Assembly (NCBI GenBank): GCA_964019335.1 | Contig: OZ025713.1 | Location: forward strand, 372,001-436,000 | Source: Diplonema japonicum | Taxonomy: Eukaryota > Euglenozoa > Diplonemea > Diplonemida > Diplonemidae | Direction: 5' to 3' | Length of the DNA: 64,000 nucleotides | Shown: in pieces, positions 28,758 to 39,001 of the stretch | Layout: each line of letters opens with the position of its first letter | Position numbering within the stretch: position 1 is the stretch's first letter | The notes under the pieces: model-generated | Told to the model about the DNA's origin: nothing | Databases searched by the model: none | The model's input: the letters and a program-made list of their open reading frames with translations, nothing else | Position numbers and translations under genes: made by a program

Positions 28758-31574
28758 CTACACCCCATAGACAGAGTTCATGAGCTGCCCCCCGCAGGTC
28801 TGGGATGTGTCGCCCTTGCAGGGGAGGCGGCATTCACTGCTGGGTGCCTTCTGGGTGGGTGCTTCGATCCCACACCAGCACTGTGTCCCTGCCTGCAGGC
28901 CTGCGTACCTGTACCCCCTGTGCTTGCACGCCGCTGTGCACTCCTCCACCGTGTTCCCCCTGCTCACGTAGGCAAGCACAGGGAGCGACCGCTTCTCCCC
29001 ATCGCGGAAGCACCCTTGGTACGTTGCCTTGGGGTACGTCTCAGCCCCCCCGTCCAGGCGGTACACGCTGTGCTTGAGGGCACCGCCGCAGAAGGGTGAA
29101 GCGTCCCCAGCACACAGCACTTTGCAATGAGACCCCACTGTGCGGAGAGACTTGCTGATGTCCTGCCCGCACCAGCACTCGTCCCCTGCCTGCAGGCCTG
29201 CGTACTTGTAGTTGTTGTGCTTGCACACTGCAGCGCACTCCCCCACGGTGGTCCACTGCGAGCGGTATGCGAAGTCCATCTTCCTGTCTGCTACGCTGTC
29301 TTGGAAGCACCCCACAGGCACCGCTTCTGTTGTCGCTGGCTTCGACCCATCCAACACGTAGATGCTGCTCCTGAAGGCACCGCCACAGCTCTGCTCCGCG
29401 TCTCCACTGCAGGGCATCTGACACGTGGCTGCTGTCGTGCGGACGGACTTGCTGATGTCCTGCCCGCACCAGCACTCTTCACCTGCCTGCAAGCCTGCGT
29501 ACTTGTAGCCGTTGCGTCTGCACACTGAAGTACACTCCTTCACGGTGGTCCCACTGCCACTGTAGGTGTGCTCAAGCTTCCTATCCGCAGCGTCGTCCTC
29601 GAAGCATCCAACAAGCTCAGGTGTCGCGTGGGCGGGCATGGGGTAAGGCTCAGAAGTTGGAGCGTCGGCTGGCACAGGAGTAGGACGTGGGGTCGGTACA
29701 GGGGTAGGCTCAGGGGTGGGTGCTGGAATGGCGGGCTCCTCAGAGGTGTCGTCAGTGACAGGAGCACCGTCCACTTCAATGCCACATGACCAGCGCACAC
29801 GGAAGCCGTTCGCCCTGGAAGAGTGGTCGCTGGTGAAGATGATCTTCAAGGGGCCCTCCAGGCTGCTTGGCGTAACAAGCTCGCGCAGTGTGTATACCCC
29901 GTGGGGGTGGTGCACACGGACGAAGTCGTAGTCTTCCTCGACATCGTAGGCTTGCCACGAGAAGTACACCCTGTCATCACAGTTCAGCGGCCACTCGACG
30001 TGCGCATTGTTGGGGTACTGCCCACCATGCGCAGGGTATGCAATAAGGCCCTCGGAGCCCGTGGGGATAGAGGCGGCAACAGGTGGTGAAGGGGGTGCCA
30101 GTGTGTCGTCAATAGGTGCTGCATCAATGGGTGCAGCATCGATGGGTGCGGCATCAATGGGTGCTGCATCACTGGGCGTGGCATCACTGGGCGCTACATT
30201 GTCTGTTGGCATCATGTCAATGGGGGCAGAGATGTCAGCTGGAGCGGCCTCGTCAACAGGGGGCACCGCATCAAAGGGTGCATCGCCCCCCTTGCCTGCT
30301 TCGTCCACTGCAGCGCCACACGCCCATCGCACGCGGAAGCCGTTCCCGGTGACAAAGCGGTCACTGGCGAAAACGATAGTGAGAGGTCCCTGCAGACTGG
30401 TGGGTGTGCTCTGTGCATCCACAACATTGGTGCCATAACCATGGTGCACGGTCACAGTCACATCGATGAGGTCCCATGCCAGGTTCACAAGCTCAAAGCA
30501 GTCGATGGTCCACTCCTTGCGAGCGTTGTTTGGGTACTGCCCACCGTGTGCACGGTACACCACGGTGCCCCGCTCCCCCATAGAGGTGATGTCATCAGAT
30601 GCACGGGGCACATCGCCGGGTGAGACCTCCTCCACAGGGACAACAGAGTCGACAGGTGCGTCGCTGTCCGTCTCCACCTCAGTGCCACATGCCCAGCGCA
30701 CACGGAACCCGGTTTTTGTAACAGTGCCGTCGCTTGTGAAGACGATTGTCAGGGGCCCCTGCAGGCTGGCGCGTGGGGACGAGAGTGTCGGAGTGAAGCT
30801 CCCTTGTCTGTGGTGTACCTGCACGTGGTCGTAGCCCTCCTCCACGTCTAGGTGATCCCATGCGAGGTTCACAGTCTCATGACAGTCAACCGTCCATTCC
30901 TTGAAAACGTTGTTTGGGTACTGCCCACCATGAGCTGGGTATACAAACGTGCCCATAGTAGCCGACTCCACTGTGCCGTCGGTAGGTGCGCTGTCGTCGG
31001 TAGGAGCTGTGCCGTCCACGGGTGCCGTGCTGTCCACAGGAGCTGTGCTATCGGAGGGCCCTGTGCTATCGGAGGGCCCTGTGCTATCGGAGGGCCCTGT
31101 GCTATCGGAGGGCCCTGTGCTATCGGAGGGCCCTGTGCTATCGGAGGGTGCTGCGCTGTCTATCGGCGTCTTGGGGGAGGAAGTGCTTTGGTGCACTTCC
31201 CCCATCTCCTCACCACACGACCACCGCATACGGAAGCCAGACTGCTCCACAGACTGGTCGCTGGTGAAAACAATTGTGAGAGGCCCTTGCAACCTGCTAG
31301 GGGACGTCGTAGGTGTCAGCGTGTACGTGCCGTACCCGTGGTGCACCTGCACAACATCGTAGCCGTCCTCTATGTCGTAGTGGTCCCACGTGAGGTACAC
31401 AGGCTCATAGCACTCCACAGACCATTCCTCATGTGCGTTGCTGGGGTACTCCCCATACTCCGGGAACACCACACTGCCCGTGGTTCCGATGCGCACAGCA
31501 CCATCTGCAGGCGCCTCGTCATCAGCAGGCGCGAGAGCGCACAGCATGCTAGCTGTGAGTAGTGTGAACAGCAT
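28758..31574 (-). CDS. Secreted CUB-like and WSC domain protein
   Basis: A 938-residue secreted protein. A signal peptide (about 1-16) is followed by four CUB-like modules (about 27-122, 207-300, 335-428, 505-602), each with a YPNNAxxxW start, a conserved Cys, a YD(V/I)E...VxVHH middle and a GPLTIVFTSD...GFRxRWxCG end. Linkers are Asp/Ser/Thr/Pro repeats, including six STGPSD units. From about 655 to the end are three WSC domains (GCFxD, ExC, YAGLQAGxxCWCG, CxGD...CGG). Known of the family: CUB modules bind proteins or glycans and WSC domains bind carbohydrate. The CUB-like modules have two Cys and not the usual four. No membrane anchor is seen, so it is probably released or bound to the cell coat. 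ATG at 31574. Confidence 0.85.
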   Translation of the reverse strand: MLFTLLTASMLCALAPADDEAPADGAVRIGTTGSVVFPEYGEYPSNAHEEWSVECYEPVYLTWDHYDIEDGYDVVQVHHGYGTYTLTPTTSPSRLQGPLTIVFTSDQSVEQSGFRMRWSCGEEMGEVHQSTSSPKTPIDSAAPSDSTGPSDSTGPSDSTGPSDSTGPSDSTGPSDSTAPVDSTAPVDGTAPTDDSAPTDGTVESATMGTFVYPAHGGQYPNNVFKEWTVDCHETVNLAWDHLDVEEGYDHVQVHHRQGSFTPTLSSPRASLQGPLTIVFTSDGTVTKTGFRVRWACGTEVETDSDAPVDSVVPVEEVSPGDVPRASDDITSMGERGTVVYRAHGGQYPNNARKEWTIDCFELVNLAWDLIDVTVTVHHGYGTNVVDAQSTPTSLQGPLTIVFASDRFVTGNGFRVRWACGAAVDEAGKGGDAPFDAVPPVDEAAPADISAPIDMMPTDNVAPSDATPSDAAPIDAAPIDAAPIDAAPIDDTLAPPSPPVAASIPTGSEGLIAYPAHGGQYPNNAHVEWPLNCDDRVYFSWQAYDVEEDYDFVRVHHPHGVYTLRELVTPSSLEGPLKIIFTSDHSSRANGFRVRWSCGIEVDGAPVTDDTSEEPAIPAPTPEPTPVPTPRPTPVPADAPTSEPYPMPAHATPELVGCFEDDAADRKLEHTYSGSGTTVKECTSVCRRNGYKYAGLQAGEECWCGQDISKSVRTTAATCQMPCSGDAEQSCGGAFRSSIYVLDGSKPATTEAVPVGCFQDSVADRKMDFAYRSQWTTVGECAAVCKHNNYKYAGLQAGDECWCGQDISKSLRTVGSHCKVLCAGDASPFCGGALKHSVYRLDGGAETYPKATYQGCFRDGEKRSLPVLAYVSRGNTVEECTAACKHRGYRYAGLQAGTQCWCGIEAPTQKAPSSECRLPCKGDTSQTCGGQLMNSVYGV
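30105..30190 (-). repeat. 15-bp coding tandem repeat (DAAPI units)
   Basis: Repeats of GCATCAATGGGTGCT type on the plus strand encode DAAPI-like linker peptides between CUB-like modules 3 and 4. Confidence 0.8.
31040..31150 (-). repeat. 18-bp coding tandem repeat (STGPSD units)
   Basis: GGCCCTGTGCTATCGGAG recurs about six times with virtually no differences, encoding the first linker of the CUB-WSC protein. Such homogeneity implies recent expansion. Confidence 0.9.
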
Positions 31575-31919
31575 CTTTACTCTGTTCTCAAGAACCTTTG
31601 TTTGTGGTGATCGATGGTACTGGAAAAGGGAAAGAAAGGAATAAAGAACAGGAGAGGGGGGAAAAAAAAGGAAAGGGGGCAGGGTGCGCTGTAAAGCACA
31701 GCGAAACGTTAACCGTCAGATAGCTTATATGCCACCCTACGGCCATCTTGATGACAGTGCTCTCTGGTGCTTCACTAGTAGCTTGCTAGAGAGAGATGAT
31801 ACCAGAAAAAAGGGGGGCAAAGACAGGGGCGTTGAAGGGGGAAGAAAGAAGTGTAAGAGGCCCCAGAGAGACCATGAAGCGAGGCGATCCCCAAGTGAGC
31901 TTGTGCTAGCTAGATCTTT

Positions 31920-31958
<39 letters not shown>

Positions 31959-32794
31959 TAATTGTGCTCGAGCTGGGCAAAGAGGCATAGAAAAGGCTAT
32001 TCTGGCGCTGGTGTTTGTAGCGGGTCTTACAACTGTGAAGTATTGTGTTTAGTCCAAAGAAACTTATCCTGTGTGAAGTCAACCCACCATGATGGCAATG
32101 TAGTAAAATGGGCAAAAGTGAAGTCGGTTTTAAAGGGGGGGGGGGGGGGGGGGGGGTGAACAGCTAGCACAGCTTTTAAGGGAGTCAAATACAACAGATA
32201 GGAAGAGAGAGAGAGAGAGGGAGAGAGGGAAGTAGCGTGCAGTCAGGCTATTTTTTTTTAAAGAAAAAGAACGAAAAACGAGAAGAAAGAAGAAACTGGT
32301 TAACATGCATCGAGGAGAGGGAATAGATGATAATTATCCTTATGCGGCCAAACTCCTCCACGGTGTTCTCATGGCCGATTTGCTGGCAGGACATGGTGGG
32401 AGGAATTGTTGGACACCTGCCTCATGAAGCAAAATAAAACACCCACTTCACTTCACTTCACTTCACTTTGCTTCGCGAATTTAATGCCCTCCACAGCAGT
32501 GTTCGAAGATCTCGTGAAAACTAATTAGGCAGTTAGTTAGAACCGACCCTCAAATTTCCCCTAAACTGCCCTAATCCAACTTTTTCCGAACACTGCTCCC
32601 AGGGTTAAAATGCAACAAAAGAAAATAATAAAACTGGGGTTTCGTCGTTGATTTTTTTTTTTTTTTTTTTTTTTTTCTCTTCGCTTCGGAGCAAGACGAG
32701 AGGGATATCAAAGAAAAGAAGAAGAAGAAGAAGAAAAAAATAATTACCCAAAGTTGCAATTAAAAAAAAAAAAAAAAAAAAAGAGAGAAAAAAA
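31575..32794. other. Intergenic DNA, no gene seen
   Basis: Contains a T tract (31919-31957), a G tract (32137-32157), a run of CACTTCACTTCACTTC pentamers (about 32442-32470, similar to 41510-41543), and another T tract (32652-32676). Short frames have no domain. Confidence 0.5.
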
Positions 32795-33066
32795 AGATGT
32801 CTTTGAGGGAACCTGCAGTATGTGACAGGATCGCCTAACGACAATCAACTCATCTAGTGTTTGATCCCTTCTGTCGTGGTAGTGCCTTAGGCCCGTCGTA
32901 GTATCTTTTCAGCAGCTTGGGCGTGAAACCAACTAGCGAGTTGTTGAGGATGCAATGCGTTCGTAACTGTTCCTCTAGGATAGGGTGGGTGACCTTCGGG
33001 GATGCGAAGACCGGTCGAGTGGAGTACCCAGTGATGGGTTGGCTGTGGAGCCCTAGGGTATGCAAA
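32795..33066 (-). mobile_element. 3' end fragment of a LINE-like retroelement
   Basis: On the minus strand the frame from 33065 to 32850 encodes a 71-residue piece (GYSTRPVFASP, ...LPRQKG) clearly homologous to the C-terminal part of the frame at 37774-37274 (GYSSRPVFASP, ...TPQQKG). The following non-coding end (GCGATCCTGTCACATACTGCAGGT) also matches the other copy. The piece is strongly 5'-truncated, as is typical for non-LTR retrotransposons, and lies against an A/T tract. Confidence 0.7.
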
Positions 33067-33272
33067 GAGTGTACTGATTTCTAAAAAAAAAAAAAAAAAA
33101 AAAAAAGAAAAAGAGGAACTGGCCGTTGTTTAAAGTTGCAATTAAAAGAAAAAAAAAAAGAAAATAAAGGAAGAGACATTTAAAAAAAAGGGGGGGGGGG
33201 TGAAAGGCAATGCGGTTTATTTGCTTTTTTGTTCCCTTCTTTATTTCTCTAGGCTTATGAACAGGCCTCTCA

Positions 33273-34934
33273 CTAAGAGTCGTACTCAGGTGCACTATCA
33301 ACCTGGTCACCACACGACCACCTCACGCGGAAGCCGCTCCTCTGCACGGTGTTATCGCTAGTGAAGACAATAACAAGCGGCCCTGACAAGCTCTCGGGCA
33401 TCTCGCTGTTCGTGAGGATGAAGATGCCATGAGGGTGGTGCACCTGCACAAAATCGAAGCCCGCCTCAACGTCGTAGGCCTCCCACACAAAGTAGACGAT
33501 GGCGGGGCAGTTGATGAACCATGTCGCACGTGCGTTTTTTGGGTACACTCCTTCTGCAGGGTAGACAATGGTCCCTCCAGTCCCTACAGGAACAGGTGGA
33601 GGCACCACTTCAGACGGTGGGTCAGCAAGGTCGGAAGGAGGTTCACCCGAAGGGACCACACCACACCCCCACAACACTTTGAACCCACTCCTTTGGATGC
33701 TGTGATCGCTCGTGAACTGCACTGTGACAGGTCCCCTCAGCATATTCGGGAAGACCTCATCCGTCAAACTGAAGGTCCCGTTCTCATGACGCACCGAAAC
33801 GAAGTCGAACCCTTGCTCCACCTCATAACGCAGCCACAGAAAGTACACTGTTGCGTTGCAGTTGATCAGCCACTCTAGTTCTTCGTTGGTTCCATACTGC
33901 CCTCCGCCTGTAGGGTGCTCCACGACACCTTCTTCACCCACCGAGACCACCTCCACAGGAGGGGGTGTTGGAAGGACCCCACACCCCCACCGCACGTGGA
34001 AGCCCTCCTTCTCAACAGTACCGTCACTGACGAACTCTATGTTCAGAGGGCCGCTTAGGTTGCTGGGCAGGAAGGCACGCTCCACGCTGAGGGACCCGTT
34101 GGCATGGTGAACGGTCACAACGTCGAAGGCATCCTCAATGTCAAAGAGCTCCCATACAAAGTACACCGTTTCATGGCAGTTTATCAACCACGTCTCGCGT
34201 GCGTGCTTTGGATAGGGCCCGCCGCCTGCAGGGTAGACAATGGTACCTTCGGTGCCGGGAGGGAGGGGCTCACGGTCGACCCCACACCCCCACCACACGC
34301 GGAAGCCAGTCCCTGCCACGTCATTGTTGCTGGTGAAGATGAAGACGACGGGTCCTAACAAATTGTCGGGAAGGTTAAAGGATGTTAAGATGAGCGAGCC
34401 ATCCGGCCAGAAGGCTATCAAGGAGTCGAAGCTCAAGTCGATGTCATAGTGCTCCCACGAGAAGTACACGGTGTCCGTGCAGTTGATGACCCACACGAAG
34501 CGTGCGTTGTTGGGGTACTGCCCACCATGTGCAGGGAAGTCAATGACGTCCTCCGTCCCGACAGGCACGAAGACGCCAATGGGCGAGGGGGGTTCTACAC
34601 CGCAACCCCAGCGCATGGTGAAGCCCGTGCCTCTTATAGCTTCATTGCTGGTGAAGACGATCGTTATAGGGCCCTGCAGAATGGTGGGTTCGCTTGTAGA
34701 AGCGACCGTAATGGACAGCATGCCGCCGGTGTGGCTCACCGTCAGAAGATCGCCGACTTCGATGTCAAAGTGGTCCCACGCCATGGTCACGGTGTCCTCA
34801 CAGTCGATGGCCCACGTCATGCGTGCGTTGTTCGGGTACTCCTCACCTGGTGTCGGGTACACAATATACCCTGTCTCCCCCAACTGCACTGTCGCCATTG
34901 AAAAGCACAGTGCGGCGGTTATGAGGGCGTGCAT
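33273..34934 (-). CDS. Secreted protein of five CUB-like modules
   Basis: A 553-residue protein. The signal peptide MHALITAALCFSMATVQ is followed directly by five CUB-like modules of ~100 residues (starting about 18, 118, 218, 318 and 430), each with YPxN/KA, a W-(F/L/I)INC motif, a central YDxE or FDIE and a GPxxIxFTSD...GFxxRWGCG end. The fourth module has a shifted start (QYGTNEELEW). Short Pro-rich linkers separate them. No WSC domain, stalk or membrane anchor. It is clearly related to the CUB-WSC gene 1.7 kb away, so the pair probably arose by duplication and rearrangement. The open frame extends 25 codons upstream of 34934 through Lys codons made by a purine tract; I take the ATG at 34934 because the signal peptide follows it. 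Function: adhesive or ligand-binding secreted protein, inferred. Confidence 0.83.
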   Translation of the reverse strand: MHALITAALCFSMATVQLGETGYIVYPTPGEEYPNNARMTWAIDCEDTVTMAWDHFDIEVGDLLTVSHTGGMLSITVASTSEPTILQGPITIVFTSNEAIRGTGFTMRWGCGVEPPSPIGVFVPVGTEDVIDFPAHGGQYPNNARFVWVINCTDTVYFSWEHYDIDLSFDSLIAFWPDGSLILTSFNLPDNLLGPVVFIFTSNNDVAGTGFRVWWGCGVDREPLPPGTEGTIVYPAGGGPYPKHARETWLINCHETVYFVWELFDIEDAFDVVTVHHANGSLSVERAFLPSNLSGPLNIEFVSDGTVEKEGFHVRWGCGVLPTPPPVEVVSVGEEGVVEHPTGGGQYGTNEELEWLINCNATVYFLWLRYEVEQGFDFVSVRHENGTFSLTDEVFPNMLRGPVTVQFTSDHSIQRSGFKVLWGCGVVPSGEPPSDLADPPSEVVPPPVPVGTGGTIVYPAEGVYPKNARATWFINCPAIVYFVWEAYDVEAGFDFVQVHHPHGIFILTNSEMPESLSGPLVIVFTSDNTVQRSGFRVRWSCGDQVDSAPEYDS

Positions 34935-35498
34935 TTCTTCCTCTTTTTTTTTTTTTTTTTTTTTTCTCAATAGATGCAAATGCAACCTCGAACAAAGCAT
35001 GATAACCACATTATTTTTTTTTAGGGGGAATATAACTGTGGAAAAAAGAGAACGAAAAAAGAAAAAGGGGGAACGGAGAAAAAAAAAAGAGGAAACACCT
35101 CCCGAAGGATGATAAGGAAGGCCACATTGAGAAGACTCTTTTCAACAGCCAAAGTACCAAATGGCCCCAAAAAATGAAACGTGAAGAGAATAAAGATAAT
35201 GCCCTTCCCACACTGCAGTTTTTCAATTTCTCGAACGGTCGGGTTTTACAGTAAACTCTCTCTCTCTCTCTCTCTCTCTCTCCCCCCCCCCCCCCCCCAT
35301 CCCCCCCTTTTTTTGTGTTTTAACAATATTATTGTCGAGACTAAAAAAAAACTAGTTGATGGCAGCGTAATGAGCCATTTTACTAGGAAAATACCCGCTC
35401 GTGCACATAAAAATCATACAAATGAAGTGCTAAACTTTTTTTTTTTTTTTTTTCCCGTCGCCATCCTCATGGGTGCTAAACCCTATTATGACTTTCTT
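34935..35498. other. Intergenic DNA with a dispersed repeat
   Basis: Contains a (TC)n run followed by a C tract (about 35255-35300), the third copy of the dispersed ~100-bp repeat and a T tract (35435-35453). No gene seen. Confidence 0.5.
35325..35440 (+). repeat. Dispersed ~100-bp repeat, copy 3
   Basis: AACAATATTATTGTCGAGAC, then AACTAGTTGATGGCAGCGTA, ATGAGCCATTTTACTAGG and GCTCGTGCACATAAA; matches 8150-8252 (inverted) and 12790-12900 (direct). Confidence 0.68.
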
Positions 35499-36596
35499 TT
35501 ATAGGTTCGTCCCACGTGAGTAACGGTCAGCTTTCTGCAACTTCCTGGAGACCAGCAATGGGATTAGTTTCGTGTTGTTGATGCCAAGCAGTGTGTCCAG
35601 TGTCTGAAGGATGTCCGTGTACATTTCGTTAGTTCGTTTCTTACGGTTCATAGCCTCGACTGCTGAGTGGTTGTCACCATAGAACATGACAATCTTCGGG
35701 CGGAAGATGCGCAAGGCAAAGGCAATCCCCTCTAGCGCAGCGACCAGCTCCTTCAAGTTGGTGTTGGGAGACTTAAGCAACGGTTTCGAGAAGAGGCCTT
35801 GTGATTTTTGTGCATCTTTGTGCTCCACCATAGGAACGAATGCTTCCTCGACCACTGTGCCCCACCCGACCTGAGAAGCATCAGCCCACACAAACACCGT
35901 GTCCACGCATTCTTTCCTTCCCTTCTTCTCGATCATCCTGTCGAGAATACGTTGTTGTATTGACACAATTTCCAGCTCTTCATCCAAGACTTCCACCGTC
36001 TTTCGTTTCATAAGTTTGAGCTTTTTTTTGCCTTTTTTCTGCAGATTCCTGGCAGTTACCTGTTTGAGCGGCTTTGTTTCAGCCGCTTTTCGGAGATCAG
36101 CCAGTTTCCGTGCCTTCTCCTTTGCCTCCTTCTTCTTCAGTCTGGTTTCTGGGTCTGTCATAAAGGTCAGTGGCTTAAATACAGGTATAGATGCCACGTC
36201 GCGGAACGGGCCAAGACTTGCGAGATCTTGTTCGAACTTTTTGGCTTTTCTCTGCAGCTTCTGGGCGGCTTTCTCATTGCTTAGCTGTTTGGCTTTTTTC
36301 AAATTTATCTGTTTGTGTTTCTTTGTTTCCTTGCGCTTTGCTTCGGCCGCTTTTTTGAGTTCAGCGTTCTTGAGTTTCTGCAGTTGGAGTGCCTTTTCTC
36401 TACGCTTTTCCGCTTTTTCTGCCTTCCTCTCCTTCTTACTCTTCCGTTTGAACTCTATGTTTTTCATAAATGTCACTAATTCAACATCTCTGCTGACCGG
36501 CTTAAATACAGGTACAGATGCCACGTCGCGGAAGGGGGTGAGAGGCAACGCACTAGCGCACCGTCTGGGAACACATCGAAGGATCAAACGTGCCAT
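35499..36596 (-). CDS. Basic Lys-rich protein with C-terminal RNase H-like domain (paralogue 1)
   Basis: A 365-residue protein. It starts MARLILRCVPRR, an Arg-rich amphipathic start that could be a mitochondrial or nucleolar signal. A long Lys/Glu/Ala coiled-coil segment follows, holding two copies of an FRDVAS(V/I)PVFKP motif (about 22 and 132). Residues about 230-365 form an RNase H-like domain: VWADASQVGWG (first Asp), NLKELVAALEGI (Glu), MFYGDNHSAVEAM (second Asp) and KADRYSRG (last Asp). The same signature occurs in the RNase H part of reverse-transcribing elements of DIRS or pararetrovirus type. No reverse transcriptase or integrase is attached, so this may be a domesticated retroelement domain. 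Related genes: 39233-41224 and 41532-42449. Confidence 0.78.
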   Translation of the reverse strand: MARLILRCVPRRCASALPLTPFRDVASVPVFKPVSRDVELVTFMKNIEFKRKSKKERKAEKAEKRREKALQLQKLKNAELKKAAEAKRKETKKHKQINLKKAKQLSNEKAAQKLQRKAKKFEQDLASLGPFRDVASIPVFKPLTFMTDPETRLKKKEAKEKARKLADLRKAAETKPLKQVTARNLQKKGKKKLKLMKRKTVEVLDEELEIVSIQQRILDRMIEKKGRKECVDTVFVWADASQVGWGTVVEEAFVPMVEHKDAQKSQGLFSKPLLKSPNTNLKELVAALEGIAFALRIFRPKIVMFYGDNHSAVEAMNRKKRTNEMYTDILQTLDTLLGINNTKLIPLLVSRKLQKADRYSRGTNL

Positions 36597-36871
36597 TTGG
36601 GTCTATATAGATTGGTGCCGAATGCTCTGAGCTATACCATTGGCTTCCTGCAGTGGCTCAGAGGTGGCTTGAAAAGACAAACAAAATTGAACGAAAAGAA
36701 CATTACGCCTCATGTCTATTAAAAACCCGTCGTGGTGGTGTGCCTCCACTAGGAGGACACAAAAACTTGCTATTTTTTTTTCAAAACATGGCTGCACTGA
36801 ACTCGTATCGCGATTCTCTTCAATGATAGAACGCTTGGTCTGTTTTATTAGTATTATTATTGATAATTTGG

Positions 36872-36903
<32 letters not shown>

Positions 36904-37216
36904 GTGCATTTACCGTGAAAGTACAATGCATAAAAGGGAAACTCAAGACCAGTGTTGAAGAAATGGATCATTATGCCTAAAGCTCTCCCTAGCTTCGTAC
37001 CTCAACTCTGCGAAACAAACTGCGGATATGTATCCCTACTAGTCACTTTCTGTGTCCCCCTGCATACGTATTTTAGCTATGTGTAGACACTGCTGTGTAC
37101 ATAAACAACATGCTTGTCTGTCTCGTCGTCACTCGGGTCCTCTTCACAGTGCGATGCTTGAGTGCACGTTTCGTATGGACAGCCAGCTGTCCGTCTTCCT
37201 TTTTCCGTTAAAAAAA
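36597..37216. other. Intergenic DNA, no gene seen
   Basis: Upstream region of the first RNase H-like gene; contains a T tract (36871-36904) and otherwise ordinary sequence. The part at 36970-37200 is of balanced composition with no open frame of note. Confidence 0.5.
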
Positions 37217-39001
37217 AAAAGAGACATTTAAGGGTACCTGCGGTATGTGGCAGGACGCCTGAAGAGTCTCAATCTATCTCTTGATCGAACCTTTCTGCTG
37301 TGGTGTGGCCTTCGGCCCCTCGTTCGCCCTCCTCGGTACCTTAGGTATAAAACCCTCAACCGAGTTGGTAAGGACACAATAGTTGTACAGTTGTTTCTCA
37401 AGGATGTGGTGGGTCGCCGGGGAGGCGAATACCGGTCTAGAGGAGTAGCCCCTTATGGAGCCGTTGTAGTAACCCAACGTGCGTAGGGAGTGGACAGAGG
37501 CTACCGAAGCAGCTGGAATGAGGGGCGCTATGCGCTTATTGGTGTGGATGCGTTCTAGTGCCGCTATCACCCGGCCTATGACACGCACGCTCTCCTGGAT
37601 GTCCTCACCCTCTCCACAAGGCGAGAGTCCCTCTGTGGCAATGAAGTCCACGGCCAGCTCAAGCTGGAGACCTGTCCACCTGTTGTGCCCCAGTGAAGGG
37701 CCGAGAGCCATCGGATGACGTGCGGGAATAGCCGCGGGAGGTACTGTTGCCTCAAACCGTTGTCGTAGTACCACCTCAGTGACCGCGGCTTGAGCAAACT
37801 CCCCTTCTCGAAGGGCCTGTCACAAGTGAACACTGAAGTCCACTGTCTTCTTTCGTGCAAAGGCGAGTTGCAAGTTACCAGTAATCTCCGCCATCATTAG
37901 CTGTAACTCAGCTGTTTCCAGCACGAGTCCCCCCGTCGCAATGCCATGCAGTTGTGTGCACTGGGGCCACTGGTTACGTTGTGCGCATAGTGCCGCCCGC
38001 TTCTCGGATGCTGTCCTGATGTGCTCGTGTGCCTGACAGTCCCAGAGGGTGTGCTCCAGGAGCCTTGATGTGTGTTGCGAAACGTTGAAAGTAGCATCGC
38101 ATCCCATGCATTTCGTCCGCCCCCCGACCGTGTCATTGATGACCTTGGGGTGGAATGGGAAAACGGCCCCCACTATCACCTGTAGCACCCTTCGAGCTTC
38201 GGGCGGATTGCGAGTCGCCAGGTGTAAGTGTAGCCCGTTGGTGGCCTTCTCGTCGATGTTGCCCGTCCCCTGAAAGGAGGGTCTGCTCTCTTCTAGGGCC
38301 GTTCGCAGGTGGGCCTTCAGGAGCTTCCTGACCTCGTGCTTCAGGGCCCTTGGCTCCAGGGGTACCCATTGCCACGCAAACTGTGCCCAGCTGTACCCCA
38401 GTTCCCCCAACAGTTCGTGGGTCTGTCCGAGCATCCCGCAAGGGCCGAGGGGGCTCCCGCCCCGGGCGGCTTCCTTGTACTTGTCCCTGCACGTCTTAAC
38501 GAGTGCCCTGGACCCTTCGTCGCTCTGCATCATTCGCGCAAACGTCGTGATTCTGCGGTATGCGGCTGCTGAATAAGGGTCCAGCCTGTGACCTTTGAAA
38601 GCCACCCCAAGGAGGGCTCCCGATGAGCGAGTCGGGTTGTGTGGGCCCCATATGGGAGAGGTAATTTTCTTCCTGAGGGAGTCCAGAAGCGAGTCCGTGG
38701 GCGGTGTGTAGAGCACTCCATAGAGCGCCGCTGGGAGGATGCAGTCCTCTATCAGTAGAGCCTTACGCGATCTCGTGATGTGGGTTACCGCGAGCCTGTC
38801 GACCGCATCCAGCGCCGTGGCAAACCTAGTGTTCTTCGTTTGGGTGGGCTGCAAGCACACTGTGCACCCCAGCATAGTAATGCTTTTCACTGTTTCAAAT
38901 ACGGTGTCCCTCATTGCCAGCTTGCCTCTGTATCCCTTCTTTTCCCCGGGTCTAAAAAAAAGCAAGTAAAAGAAAAGAAAGAATAAGATATTTGTACACA
39001 C
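37217..39001 (-). mobile_element. 5'-truncated LINE-like retrotransposon remnant
   Basis: The frame from 39001 to 37820 encodes the region following the reverse-transcriptase palm of a non-LTR element: LGCTVCL, an ILPAALYG-type stretch, then a zinc-finger-like CxxC...HxxxxxxHxxxWDC motif (CMGCDATF, LLEHTLWDC). A second frame piece (37774-37274) continues with VFASP and ends in the same peptide as the fragment at 32795-33066. Frames change at least twice between 37860 and 37700, so the 3' half is broken. No endonuclease or catalytic palm motif remains. The 3' end, on this strand, runs into a T tract and not a poly(A) tail. Confidence 0.72.
37820..38950 (-). pseudogene. LINE reverse transcriptase C-terminal region
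   Basis: Open over about 380 codons, giving the thumb-side and zinc-finger part of a LINE ORF2-like protein; the N-terminal two-thirds, including the catalytic YxDD box, is absent because of 5' truncation. Upstream low-complexity Phe codons at the start are not part of the protein. Confidence 0.65.
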
